From assembly GCA_017619675.1 (NCBI GenBank), contig JAFZRX010000002.1, positions 1-64,000 of the forward strand: a stretch of DNA of 64,000 nucleotides, in the 5' to 3' direction. The position numbers were made by a program, and so were the translations under genes. Position 1 is the stretch's first letter, and each line of letters opens with the position of its first letter. Positions 43,477 through 52,286 of this stretch are shown piece after piece. Below the pieces are notes generated by a model. The model saw nothing but the letters and a program-made list of their open reading frames with translations, searched no databases and was not told the origin of the DNA. This DNA comes from Bacteroidales bacterium (lineage in GTDB: Bacteria; Bacteroidota; Bacteroidia; Bacteroidales; UBA932).

Positions 43477-45132
43477 TTAGTTTCTCTGGTAAAGGTAACG
43501 TTTGATACTCTTCTTTGGAGTACGCTCAAAGTCTTCGGGAAGGAATTCCATACGCTTGATTCGGGCGTAGTTGGGAATTTCTGAATTGATTTCCGGCAGG
43601 GCCTCCTCCAGGCGCTTCTTGATCTGGTCGGGGGTCATTCCGTCCAGGCTGGCCTGATGGTAATCCGGATAGATAAGGGCAACAAGGGCGCCGTTATCCT
43701 CTATCACAAGTGAATCAGTAACGTAATTCACGTTATTGATGACTGATTCCAGTTCCTCAGGATAGATGTTCTGGCCTGAAGGGCCCAGGATCATACACTT
43801 GCTGCGGCCTCTGAGGTACAGGAATCCGTCTGAATCTATCACGCCCATGTCTCCCGTACGGAACCATCCGTCTTCCGTGAAGGAAGCGGCGGTAGCCTCC
43901 GGGTTCTTGTAGTAACCAAGGAAAACATTGGGTCCCTTGACCTGGACTTCTCCCGGGATCTTGCGGGGATCCTCTGAGTCTATACGGATCTGGCAGTTGG
44001 CGATGGCCTTTCCGCAGGAGCCAAGACGGGTCTTGTACCATTTGGCGTAAGATATAAGAGGGGCGCACTCCGTCATTCCATAACCCACCGTGAACGGGAA
44101 CTTGATGGAGCGGAGGAATTTCTCAACCTCAGGATTGAGTCCGGCGCCTCCCATGATAACTTCTTCGAAACGGCCGCCAAAGGCGTCTATCATACCGTTG
44201 CGGATACGCGTGCGGATAACCCTGTTAAGGATAGGAATCCTCATGAAGGTCTTCCTGCGCTCCACAAGCGGCTTTATCTGGGTCTTGTAAACTTTCTCGA
44301 TGATGAGCGGAACTGCTATGATGATGTCAGGCCTTACGTCCTGGAGCGCGTTCATGATGATCTTGGGGCTTGGAACCCTGGTAAGGAAATGGATGTGAGC
44401 TCCAATGGTCAGTTCGAACAGGCATTCGAACAGAAGGCCGTACATATGGGCGGACGGAAGCATGGCGACAACCTCCGAGTAGCAGTTCATCTGAGGTTCG
44501 GCAAACTCTCCGGCAAAGTGGATATTGGCGTACAGGGCCCTGTAAGGGAGCATTACGCCCTTGGAGAAACCTGAAGTTCCGGAAGTATAGTTGATCATGG
44601 CCAGTTCTTCAGGCTTGTCCTTGTAGTAATTGATGTCATCCGGGCCGAATCCGCCAGGATATTTGGCGGAGAAGTTCGCGGAAAGGTTCTTGCGCACGTC
44701 CTGCAGGTAATCGTACTTGGAGTACAGGAAGTTAAGGGTGTTCATCTGCACCACAACCGCCAGTTCCGGCATCTCGGACTCGGAGAGGCCTTCCCAGATG
44801 ACATCGTCAACGAAAAGCACCTTGGCTTCCGAGTGGTTTACCAGATAATGTATGTTGCCTGCCTTGAATTCGTGAAGGATGGGCACCGGAACGGCTCCAT
44901 AAGTGGATGCCGCTATGAAACTTACCGCCCAGTTGGACTGGTTCTTGGAACAGATGGCCACCTTGTCGCCTTTCTGGAGGCCGCAGCCCTCGAAGCAGAG
45001 GTGTATGAGCGCTACGCGCTGGGCCACTTCCGCATAGGTGAGGGTCACTCCCTGGTAATTGGAGAGGGCGGGCCTTTCCCAGTTCTCCCTGAAGGAGGCT
45101 TCATATAATTTGTTTACCGATTTGAATTCCAT
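43477..45132 (-). CDS. Long-chain acyl-CoA synthetase-like AMP-binding protein
   Basis: The protein has 551 residues. The AMP-forming motif YTSGTSGFSKGVM is near 195, the A5 motif VGYGMTE near 345, and the hinge and C-domain WFRTGDMGVIDSDGFLYLRGRSK near 425. The catalytic Lys near the C-terminus lies in RTPKKSIKR. It activates a fatty acid for phospholipid or lipoprotein use. The start overlaps the stop of the upstream lipoprotein gene (TAATG), so the two are coupled. Confidence 0.94.
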   Translation of the reverse strand: MEFKSVNKLYEASFRENWERPALSNYQGVTLTYAEVAQRVALIHLCFEGCGLQKGDKVAICSKNQSNWAVSFIAASTYGAVPVPILHEFKAGNIHYLVNHSEAKVLFVDDVIWEGLSESEMPELAVVVQMNTLNFLYSKYDYLQDVRKNLSANFSAKYPGGFGPDDINYYKDKPEELAMINYTSGTSGFSKGVMLPYRALYANIHFAGEFAEPQMNCYSEVVAMLPSAHMYGLLFECLFELTIGAHIHFLTRVPSPKIIMNALQDVRPDIIIAVPLIIEKVYKTQIKPLVERRKTFMRIPILNRVIRTRIRNGMIDAFGGRFEEVIMGGAGLNPEVEKFLRSIKFPFTVGYGMTECAPLISYAKWYKTRLGSCGKAIANCQIRIDSEDPRKIPGEVQVKGPNVFLGYYKNPEATAASFTEDGWFRTGDMGVIDSDGFLYLRGRSKCMILGPSGQNIYPEELESVINNVNYVTDSLVIEDNGALVALIYPDYHQASLDGMTPDQIKKRLEEALPEINSEIPNYARIKRMEFLPEDFERTPKKSIKRYLYQRN

Positions 45133-47042
45133 TATTGCTTGAGGGAATTAAGCGTTTTCCTGTCTTTAATCTGCTCACCGCCGTCAAAACCGAAGTACAA
45201 AGTATCCCGGGTGGTGGTGACTTTCCAGTATTTCTGCCCTCCGGCCTCGACCAGCTCGGGCAACTTGATGATTACGTCCTGCGCGGTGATTCCCTGCCAG
45301 GAGGCGGGTTTCTGGCCGTGGAGGTTATACATCTCAAGGGTGTTGTCCTTATGGAGGACCATTACGGTGTATCCCTTTGCCCCGGTGAAGTCATAGACTT
45401 CAGGGCCAAGGAGGATTTCCTTGCCCAGGTCAACCGGGAATCCTGCCACGAAAGCGCCTGTGCGGCTTATCATATACAATGAACTGCCGGCGCCGAACAG
45501 GAACTGGATCTTGCCGTTATTGTAGTAGTCTACGTCAGAGACGTAGCCGCAAATCTTCTGTTTGAAAGGAACGCCCCAGATTCCCTTGCCGTTCTCGTCA
45601 TTGAGGCAGAGGGACAGCTGGGCGTTCTGGTAGAAGGTGTTCTTCTTGCCGTTACCGCTGTTAGTGACCTCGAACGGTCCCTGAGGGATCTCGACCACGA
45701 GTTCCGGGGTCCTGTTGGACTTGACCACGGCGGACTTCACGTCCATCTCCAGGCCGGAGCGGGTGTAACGCAGCAACTTGGTATCGTTGGAGGTGTAGTA
45801 CATGGTCAGCAGGCAGTCCTTGGAGGCCAGCTGGTCTCCCAGCAGCTCTTCAGAGGCTGCTGCGGACAGCAGGTCCTCAAGGGCGGCGCGGCTTCCGGAA
45901 AGCGTCCAGTTGCCTATGGCAACGCTGGCGCTTTCATCAGCCAGCGCAAAGAGGTCGCCGAACTCGCAGGCCGCGAAGGAGGCGTACGGGTAGCCGTCTG
46001 CTACCGTCTGCTCCTTGGCGGCGGCCCCTCCCCGGCGCACCGCGTTCACCGTATGCACTGTGCCGTCGTCCAGTTTCCAGGAAATGGTGGCCACTTCCTG
46101 GATGTCCTTGGCCCACTGCTCGGGGGTAGTCCCCGCCGCGGTGCGAAGGCTTTCGGCCAGTTGCTTGTTTGCCGACAGCCTCTGCGTGGCGTCAAGGTAC
46201 TTCTTGTATGCGCTGCGGTAACTCTCTGTCTTTGAAGGCGAAAGGCTTAGCGCGAAGACGGTGTTGGTGGGAGCCACCTCCCCCATCCTGCTGTTCCCTG
46301 CCTGAAGGCCGTCCAGCACGTTCATGAAGTACGATGCGTCCTTTCCGTTGCCCGTCTTGAGCAGCCATTCCTCCTGGCCCGCGCCCCTGTTGTAGATTGC
46401 AGTCCACTCGGAAGCCCTCTTGAGGAACGAAGAGTATTTGCTGAAGAAACTGTCGTATGGGCTTATGAGCCTGTCAGCGTAGTCATTGGAGAAATAAGAC
46501 GCGTTCCTGTGGCCCAGTTCCTTTGCCAGGGCGGCGAAGGCGTTGTTGTCCAGGATGGACGCTCCGGCCTCCAGATGCCTTGCAGAGGAACTTACTATGG
46601 TCTCCGAAGGCGATACCAGCATGAATACCCTGTCATTGTGAGGGACCATCTGGGCGGCGAGGCCTGAGGCCGTAGCCGTCCTGTACAGGGCGCTGTCCGC
46701 CTTGGACACCACCAGCAGCGGGACCAGATTGCCACTGTAGTGAAGTGACGCGGCCACGGAAACCCCCGAGAGGGATCCCGCATCCACAATCTCCTGGATA
46801 TAATCCTTGAAGGCGCCCGAGCAGAAATGGCTCAGCACGGGCATTCCCTTGGACAGTTCCTGGAAGGTCATAACTGCCGCCGCATCGGAAGGGATGGCGG
46901 CAAGCAAGGCGGAGTCCGCCTTTATTTTCTTATCTGAACTGTCAGGACCGGAACCTGAATATAGGGCATAGATACAGCCGGCTATAGCCAGCATCAGGGC
47001 CACTGCAATACACGCAAGGATTATAAGCGTCTTTTTGTTCAT
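45132..47042 (-). CDS. Large exported protein of unknown function
   Basis: The protein has 636 residues from ATG 47042 (MNKKTLIILACI). An N-terminal helix with lipobox-like AIAGC (near 23) is followed by a DUF3352-like half (about 45-400), with AIPSDAAAVMTFQELSKGMPVLS at the start, and a C-terminal half (about 420-636) of short strands such as YNNGKIQFLFGAGSSLYMI and YTVMVLHKDNTLEMYNLHG that look like a small beta-propeller. No catalytic motif. It is translationally coupled to the acyl-CoA ligase, hinting at envelope lipid work, but this is only context. Confidence 0.75.
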   Translation of the reverse strand: MNKKTLIILACIAVALMLAIAGCIYALYSGSGPDSSDKKIKADSALLAAIPSDAAAVMTFQELSKGMPVLSHFCSGAFKDYIQEIVDAGSLSGVSVAASLHYSGNLVPLLVVSKADSALYRTATASGLAAQMVPHNDRVFMLVSPSETIVSSSARHLEAGASILDNNAFAALAKELGHRNASYFSNDYADRLISPYDSFFSKYSSFLKRASEWTAIYNRGAGQEEWLLKTGNGKDASYFMNVLDGLQAGNSRMGEVAPTNTVFALSLSPSKTESYRSAYKKYLDATQRLSANKQLAESLRTAAGTTPEQWAKDIQEVATISWKLDDGTVHTVNAVRRGGAAAKEQTVADGYPYASFAACEFGDLFALADESASVAIGNWTLSGSRAALEDLLSAAASEELLGDQLASKDCLLTMYYTSNDTKLLRYTRSGLEMDVKSAVVKSNRTPELVVEIPQGPFEVTNSGNGKKNTFYQNAQLSLCLNDENGKGIWGVPFKQKICGYVSDVDYYNNGKIQFLFGAGSSLYMISRTGAFVAGFPVDLGKEILLGPEVYDFTGAKGYTVMVLHKDNTLEMYNLHGQKPASWQGITAQDVIIKLPELVEAGGQKYWKVTTTRDTLYFGFDGGEQIKDRKTLNSLKQ

Positions 47043-47078
47043 AACCAACAAATATAGCAATAATCCCGCATTATTCCA

Positions 47079-48260
47079 TTAGTAGATTGGATGAATCAGT
47101 TTTACCCTGTTAATCAGTGAGTTATATCGGTCAATGGCCTCCTCTGCTATGTCCCTCCAGGAACGGACTATGGAGGTTGACGCCCGCTCGCCTACGGATT
47201 TCAGGCGCCCGCGGTCCGCATTCAGGCTGCGGAGCGCGGCCTCGAAATCCTCGGCGCTGTTCCCAATCAGGAATCCGGACTCCCCGTCGCGCAGCATTCC
47301 CGATGCCGAAGCGTCCCGCAACATGATTGAAGGCGTATGCAGCGCGGCGGCCTCCCGAACCACCAGACCGTCAGTATCATACAATGACGGGAACAGGAAC
47401 AGGTCCGCGGCGGCATAATACTGCGTCAGTCTCTTCCTGTCCGTTAGACGGCCCACGAAACGGACTTTACTCTCCAAGCCCTTCTCCTCCACAAGTTTCC
47501 TCATTTCCACTTCCGCATATCCGGTGCCTATGAAGAACATCTTGAACGGCAGGTCCTTTATGCGTGCAAGTGTTTCTATGGTAAGCCGCAGGTTTTTCTC
47601 CCAGATATGCTGTCCCACATACAGCAGGGCCAGTTCATCCGGTCCAAGGCCCAGACTGCGGCGAGCCTCCTCAAAGAACTCCGGCGAATAATCCCCCACC
47701 AGGTCGCACCCGTTCTGCATCACCTCAATATTTCCCTTGAAGCCATAACTGTACAGAACGCCTTTCACGGACTCCTGAGGCACCCAGACCTCGTCCGCGG
47801 ACTCATAGAAATTGACTATACCCTTGATTACCGTATCCAGGATTATCTTGCTGGGAATCAACCGGGCGAAGTCGTCCTTATATTTTGAATGGAAGGTGGC
47901 CACCATGGGGATGCGCTGCTTCTTTGCAACGTTCTGCGCGGCCCAGCCCGATGTAAACGGGCAGTGCGCGTGAACGATGCGGAACTGCCTGCGCATCAGC
48001 TTTGCCTTGAACGCCGGATCCAGATCCGATATGCCCGTCACATACGGCGGCCTGAACGGCACGGCCACCGACAGGTAGCTCAGGACCTCGTATTTCTTGT
48101 CAGAATAATCCGCATCCAGATTCTCAGGCGTAATGACCGTCACACCTCCCACGCTCTCCTGCATCCAGTGCGCGTAATTCTCCACGCACATTGCCACCCC
48201 GTCCATCACCGGCGGGAAACTGTCATTGAACAGCCCAATATTCCTCAACTTGTTCGCCAT
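47079..48260 (-). CDS. GT4-family glycosyltransferase
   Basis: The protein has 393 residues with two Rossmann-like domains of GT-B fold. The acceptor part has NIGLFNDSFPPVMDGVA and VHAHCPF; the donor part has LLYVGQHIWEKN, FIGTGYAE and the GT4 EX7E-type region FLFPSLYDTDGLVVREAAA. It resembles diacylglycerol or phosphatidylinositol glycosyltransferases, which act at the inner face of the membrane. A TAnnTTTG promoter lies 20 bases upstream. Confidence 0.93.
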   Translation of the reverse strand: MANKLRNIGLFNDSFPPVMDGVAMCVENYAHWMQESVGGVTVITPENLDADYSDKKYEVLSYLSVAVPFRPPYVTGISDLDPAFKAKLMRRQFRIVHAHCPFTSGWAAQNVAKKQRIPMVATFHSKYKDDFARLIPSKIILDTVIKGIVNFYESADEVWVPQESVKGVLYSYGFKGNIEVMQNGCDLVGDYSPEFFEEARRSLGLGPDELALLYVGQHIWEKNLRLTIETLARIKDLPFKMFFIGTGYAEVEMRKLVEEKGLESKVRFVGRLTDRKRLTQYYAAADLFLFPSLYDTDGLVVREAAALHTPSIMLRDASASGMLRDGESGFLIGNSAEDFEAALRSLNADRGRLKSVGERASTSIVRSWRDIAEEAIDRYNSLINRVKLIHPIY

Positions 48261-48280
48261 ACCTCAGTTATAATTGGACA

Positions 48281-48288
48281 CAAATATA
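48281..48288 (-). promoter_or_regulatory. Promoter -7 element of the GT4 gene
   Basis: TATATTTG on the minus strand, 20 bases before the GT4 ATG. Confidence 0.62.
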
Positions 48289-48324
48289 CTACAATTATCG
48301 ATTGTTTGGAACCGAAGGTGACCG

Positions 48325-48351
48325 AGGGGGTTTGGGGGATTCTTCCCCCAA
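48325..48351 (+). repeat. G-rich hairpin repeat, copy 1 (downstream of tRNA-Arg)
   Basis: AGGGGGTTTGGGGGA followed by TTCT and TCCCCCAA forms an 8-bp hairpin. A near-identical core occurs on the minus strand at 55982-56009, downstream of tRNA-Ser. Both copies face the tRNA in the same relative orientation. Confidence 0.65.
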
Positions 48352-48366
48352 TGAATATACTGGATT

Positions 48367-48403
48367 ACAAAAGAGAGAATCACAGCTGTGACTCTCTCTT
48401 TTG
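48367..48403 (-). terminator. Intrinsic terminator after tRNA-Arg
   Basis: A nearly perfect 18-bp palindrome (ACAAAAGAGAGA... with ...TCTCTCTTTTGT, centre CAGCTG) begins at the tRNA 3' end. It ends with TTTTGT on either strand and can work in both directions. Confidence 0.8.
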
Positions 48404-48475
48404 TAGTCCCTAGTGGAATCGAACCACTATTTAAGGTTTAGGAAACCTCCGTTCTATCCGTTGAACTAAGGGACC
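48404..48475 (-). tRNA. tRNA-Arg (CCT)
   Basis: A 72-base cloverleaf on the minus strand: acceptor GGTCCCT/AGGGACT, D arm GTTC/GAAC, anticodon loop TTCCTAA with anticodon CCT, T arm AGTGG-TTCGATT-CCACT. CCA is not encoded. It lies 14 bases after the rpmF stop and may share that transcript; no clear promoter is seen in between. Confidence 0.95.
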
Positions 48476-48489
48476 GCGTCAAAGGACTC

Positions 48490-48672
48490 TTACTGGGCGT
48501 CCTTTACAATGATCTGACGGCCTCTGTAGTAACCGCACTCAGGGCATACCCTGTGGTAGAGAACGGTTGCGCCGCAGTTAGGGCAGGTGGCCAGTGTAGG
48601 GACGGGGGCGTGGTCATGGGTACGCCTCTTGTCTCTCCTCTGCTTTGAAAGTTTATGTTTCGGATGTGCCAT
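48490..48672 (-). CDS. rpmF: 50S ribosomal protein L32
   Basis: The protein has 60 residues. MAHPKHKLSKQRRDKRRTHD is the L32 start and CPNCG...CPECG supplies the zinc-binding four-cysteine knuckle, so this is the zinc-containing form. It follows the DUF177 gene, the near-universal neighbour of rpmF. Confidence 0.97.
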   Translation of the reverse strand: MAHPKHKLSKQRRDKRRTHDHAPVPTLATCPNCGATVLYHRVCPECGYYRGRQIIVKDAQ

Positions 48673-48691
48673 TGTAGTATATTTTTAATTA

Positions 48692-49105
48692 TTATTTGCT
48701 CAAATACTTTGTTACCTCCGGGTTGCATTCTTCCTCGGGATGGACTTTAATCATAGGGAGAGCAGTGCATACGTAGTCATATACATCCTGACTAAGGTCC
48801 AGGGCCTGTTCTGCGGTCAATTCATCATCTGTGAACGAGGTGTGAACCGGAATTTCAAGAGGGTCCAGACAACGGTCGCAGGCTACTGTGACGCTGCCGT
48901 CTATCTTGCTTTCAACCTCGAAGTCATAGTTGTGATTGTACACGGTAGCCTCTACCTGAAGCTCCGCCGCAAGTATTTCTTCGTTTCCGAATGCTTCAAA
49001 GAACTCTTTTCCGACAGACCACTCAAAATGGTTGCTGCCTTCCCTGAGCACTTTAAGGGGTATCTCAAAGGGTTGCAAAGTTAAATAATTTTTTTCTATT
49101 AACAA
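48692..49105 (-). CDS. DUF177 (YceD-like) protein
   Basis: The protein has 137 residues if it starts at the TTG at 49105, which overlaps the typA stop. A conserved pair CDRCLDPLEIP lies in the middle, followed by an acidic region (DDELTAEQALDL) and a C-terminal PMIKVHPEEECNP, as in DUF177 proteins, needed for 23S rRNA maturation in plants and bacteria. The start is uncertain: no ATG exists upstream of the conserved FEIPLKVLREG segment. A TAACTTTG lies inside the coding sequence. Confidence 0.88.
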   Translation of the reverse strand: MLIEKNYLTLQPFEIPLKVLREGSNHFEWSVGKEFFEAFGNEEILAAELQVEATVYNHNYDFEVESKIDGSVTVACDRCLDPLEIPVHTSFTDDELTAEQALDLSQDVYDYVCTALPMIKVHPEEECNPEVTKYLSK

Positions 49106-50907
49106 TCTTCCGAATCGCTATTTCTTTTTCTGGCAAGCGGATCCAGGAGAATTTTGCGTATTCTCATGTGATGAGGGGTGATTTCCACCATCTCATCGTC
49201 CTGGATATACTCCAGGGCCTCTTCCAGGGAGAACTTGATTGCCGGAGGCAGGAGGATCTTCTCGTCAGACCCGGAAGCCCTCACGTTGGTGAGCTTCTTT
49301 GTCTTGCAGATGTTGATGTTCAGGTCACGCTCGCGCGTGTGCTCTCCCACTACCTGGCCGCCGTAGATCTCCTCGCCCGGTTCCACGAAGAAACGGCCGC
49401 GGTCCAGGAGCTTATTCATGGAATAAGCGATGGCCTCGCCCGTTTCGAGCGATACCAGCGAGCCGTTGTTGCGGCGCTCGATCTCCCCCTTGTACGGCTG
49501 ATACTCTTTATAGCGATGTGCGACAACCGCCTCACCCTGCGTAGCGGTGAGCAGGTTGGAGCGCAGTCCCATGAGGCCGCGCGTGGGGATCTCGAACTCA
49601 AGGAGAGTCCTGTCGCCGCGCGGCTCCATGTGTACGAGCGCGCCCTTGCGGCGGGTGGATATCTCGATGGCGGCTCCCACGAACTCCTGCGGGACCTCTA
49701 TGGAAAGTTCCTCGATTGGCTCGCACCTCTGGCCGTTGATGGTCTTGTCCAGCACCTTGGGCTGGCCAACCTGAAGTTCGAAGCCCTCACGCCTCATAGT
49801 CTCTATGAGCACGGAAAGATGGAGGACTCCCCTGCCGTAAACCACAAAGGAATCAGCCCCCAGGCCGGGTTTCACCCTCAGGGCCAGATTCTTCTCCAAC
49901 TCCCTGTCAAGCCTGTCCTTCAGGTGCCTGGAAGTCACGTACTTGCCGTCCTTGCCAAAGAACGGGGAGTTGTTTATGGTGAAGAGCATGCTCATGGTGG
50001 GCTCGTCCACGGAGATTGGCGGAAGCGCCTCCGGATTCTCGAAATCCGCGATGGTGTCGCCGATCTCGAATCCGTCCACGCCCACAACGGCGCAGATGTC
50101 ACCGCACTGCACGCTCTCAACATTGGTCTTTCCCAGGCCGTCGAACACCATCAGCTGCTTGATCTTCTGCTTCTGGACTATGTCATAGCGCTTGCAGAGG
50201 CTTATCTGCTGGCCCGATGACAAAGTTCCGCGAGTCACCCTTCCCACCGCTATTCGTCCCACGTAAGGGGAATACTCCAGCGATGAGATGAGCATCTGCG
50301 GAGTTCCTTCACGCACCTCCGGTGCGGGGATGACCTCCAGGATGGCGTCCAGCAGGGGCGTGATGTCCCCGGACGGCTTACGCCAGTCGCGGGACATCCA
50401 GCCCTGCTTCGCGCTTCCGAATATGGTCACGAAGTCAAGCTGGTCCTCAGTGGCGTTAAGGTTGAACATGAGGTCGAAGACCTCTTCCTGGACGTCGTCC
50501 GGACGGCAGTTGGGCTTGTCAACCTTGTTGATCACAACGATTGGCTTCTTGCCCATCTGCAATGCTTTCTGCAGGACGAAGCGCGTCTGCGGCATGCAGC
50601 CTTCAAACGCGTCCACCAGCAGCAGCACGCCGTCCGCCATGTTCAGGACTCTTTCTACTTCTCCTCCAAAGTCACTGTGACCCGGGGTGTCTATGATATT
50701 GATTTTTACGCCCTTGTAGGTTACGGACACATTCTTTGCCAGGATGGTGATCCCCCTCTCCCTCTCGAGGTCGTTGGAATCCAGAATCAACTGGCCCAGG
50801 TTCTCAGGCTGCCTTACCAGGTTTGCCTGATAGATCATCCTGTCCACCATGGTGGTCTTGCCATGGTCTACGTGGGCTATTAAGGCGATGTTTCTTATTT
50901 CTTGCAT
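49099..50907 (-). CDS. typA: GTPase TypA/BipA
   Basis: The protein has 602 residues. The G domain has G1 AHVDHGKTTM, switch II DTPGHSDFGGEVERVL and NKVD; an EF-Tu-like domain II, an EF-G-like domain and the C-terminal BipA domain (TRERDLNINICKTKKLTNVRASGSDEK) follow. It binds the ribosome and helps in subunit assembly under stress. The start overlaps the stop of the GH27 gene (TAATG), an unusual neighbour for this conserved gene. Confidence 0.97.
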   Translation of the reverse strand: MQEIRNIALIAHVDHGKTTMVDRMIYQANLVRQPENLGQLILDSNDLERERGITILAKNVSVTYKGVKINIIDTPGHSDFGGEVERVLNMADGVLLLVDAFEGCMPQTRFVLQKALQMGKKPIVVINKVDKPNCRPDDVQEEVFDLMFNLNATEDQLDFVTIFGSAKQGWMSRDWRKPSGDITPLLDAILEVIPAPEVREGTPQMLISSLEYSPYVGRIAVGRVTRGTLSSGQQISLCKRYDIVQKQKIKQLMVFDGLGKTNVESVQCGDICAVVGVDGFEIGDTIADFENPEALPPISVDEPTMSMLFTINNSPFFGKDGKYVTSRHLKDRLDRELEKNLALRVKPGLGADSFVVYGRGVLHLSVLIETMRREGFELQVGQPKVLDKTINGQRCEPIEELSIEVPQEFVGAAIEISTRRKGALVHMEPRGDRTLLEFEIPTRGLMGLRSNLLTATQGEAVVAHRYKEYQPYKGEIERRNNGSLVSLETGEAIAYSMNKLLDRGRFFVEPGEEIYGGQVVGEHTRERDLNINICKTKKLTNVRASGSDEKILLPPAIKFSLEEALEYIQDDEMVEITPHHMRIRKILLDPLARKRNSDSEDC

Positions 50908-52271
50908 TATTTAAGGCTGTAAAGTACGCAAGCGTGCGGCGCCAGGGTGGCGGATACAATGCCCTTGCACTTGCCGGCACTTTCTCCCGTCCACATGTTG
51001 ACGGCGCTTACGGACTTCTTTGTTATGCCAAGATCCAGCAGGGTGGCCTCCACGGTCCTCTGTTCTTCCGATGTGTTGAAGAGGGCCACATAGGTCTCCC
51101 CTGTTCCGGGATTCTTGGAACGCACTACTAACTGTTTATTGTCGCGGTAAACCTGACGCACGTCGTCAGACTCCCTGTGCATCTTGAGGACGGCCTTGTT
51201 GGTGAGCAGCGACAGGGTGAAGTCATCCATGGTAGGAAGGTCTCCGCCGAACATCAAAGGTGAACGCAGGATGCAGAAGAAAGTCATCAGGGAATACTGC
51301 TCGTCCTTGTTGAGCAGGGTCATGCGGTCTACGCCGCGCTCGCCGCGGATCGCAAGGTGTCCCAGAGGGATCATGTCGCAGTCCGGCCAGGTACCCTGCT
51401 TGATATAAGGATACCAGTCCTGGGCAACCCTCATCAGATTGGTGACGTCCCTCCAGATGTCCCACACGTCGTTCACCATACGCCACATGTTGGCGTGGGT
51501 GCTGACGTGCTCGGCCTGTGCCGGAGGCGTAGCTCCCGGCGACGTGCTGAGCACGATGGGGCGGCCGCACTTGTCGATGGCGTTGCGGATAAGCTCTATT
51601 TCGTCCAGGTGGTATGGAGAAGAGAGGTCGTCGATCTTTATGAAGTCAACGCCCCAGGAGGCGTAGAGCTCGAACAGGGAGTTGTAGTACTCCTGCGCGC
51701 CCTGCTTGGTGGCGTCCACGGTGTAGTTGTCGCGGAGCCATCGGCAAAGCTGGACTTCGTTGTAGATCTGGTCCGCGGTGATGCCGTTGGTGCCCTTCAC
51801 GGGGGTCTTCGCATTCACGGCGATCCTTGGGATACCGCGCATTATATGTATGCCGAACTTGAGGCCCTTGCCGTGCACGTAGTCTGCCAGGGGCTTGAAT
51901 CCGGCGCCGTTCGCTGCTGAAGGGAAACGGTTGACCGCAGGTGTGTAGCGGCCCCATTCGTCCATCTCGTAGATAGGGTCTGTCTGATTGTAGCCGCCCG
52001 CGTGGTCGTTCTGGACAAACCAGCGGATGTCAACTACAACGTACTCCCAGCCGTATTCGGCCATGTTCTCCGCCATGTAGTCAGCGGCGGCTTTAACTTC
52101 AGATTCAACTACGGTTGGTCCGTAGCAGTCCCAGCTGTTCCATCCCATAGGAGGGGTGGGAGCCCAGTCGCGGAAGTCCCCGTAGGGGCCTTGAGCCTGT
52201 TTGGTAGAAGGGGCAGAAGTGCAGGCACACACGCACAGCGCTGCCGCAAGGATCCGGAAAAATGTCTTCAT
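50907..52271 (-). CDS. GH27 alpha-galactosidase lipoprotein
   Basis: The protein has 454 residues. The signal ends in a Cys-rich lipobox (LCVCAC, Cys15/Cys17). The GH27 barrel begins with TPPMGWNSWDCYG at 39-51. The nucleophile is D214 in FIKIDD and the acid/base D268 in the conserved R-x3-D of WRMVND. A C-terminal beta domain follows from about 370. It removes alpha-linked galactose (or, in some GH27 members, beta-L-arabinopyranose) from plant polymers. The gene follows the esterase gene by 15 bases. Its stop overlaps typA. Confidence 0.94.
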   Translation of the reverse strand: MKTFFRILAAALCVCACTSAPSTKQAQGPYGDFRDWAPTPPMGWNSWDCYGPTVVESEVKAAADYMAENMAEYGWEYVVVDIRWFVQNDHAGGYNQTDPIYEMDEWGRYTPAVNRFPSAANGAGFKPLADYVHGKGLKFGIHIMRGIPRIAVNAKTPVKGTNGITADQIYNEVQLCRWLRDNYTVDATKQGAQEYYNSLFELYASWGVDFIKIDDLSSPYHLDEIELIRNAIDKCGRPIVLSTSPGATPPAQAEHVSTHANMWRMVNDVWDIWRDVTNLMRVAQDWYPYIKQGTWPDCDMIPLGHLAIRGERGVDRMTLLNKDEQYSLMTFFCILRSPLMFGGDLPTMDDFTLSLLTNKAVLKMHRESDDVRQVYRDNKQLVVRSKNPGTGETYVALFNTSEEQRTVEATLLDLGITKKSVSAVNMWTGESAGKCKGIVSATLAPHACVLYSLK

Positions 52272-52286
52272 ATGGTCAGGGATTTA

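Noticed and set aside
49076-49083. TAACTTTG on the minus strand near the DUF177 start
   Set aside because: It lies inside the conserved coding part, with no usable start codon after it, so it is more likely coding sequence than the DUF177 promoter; it could still serve rpmF.
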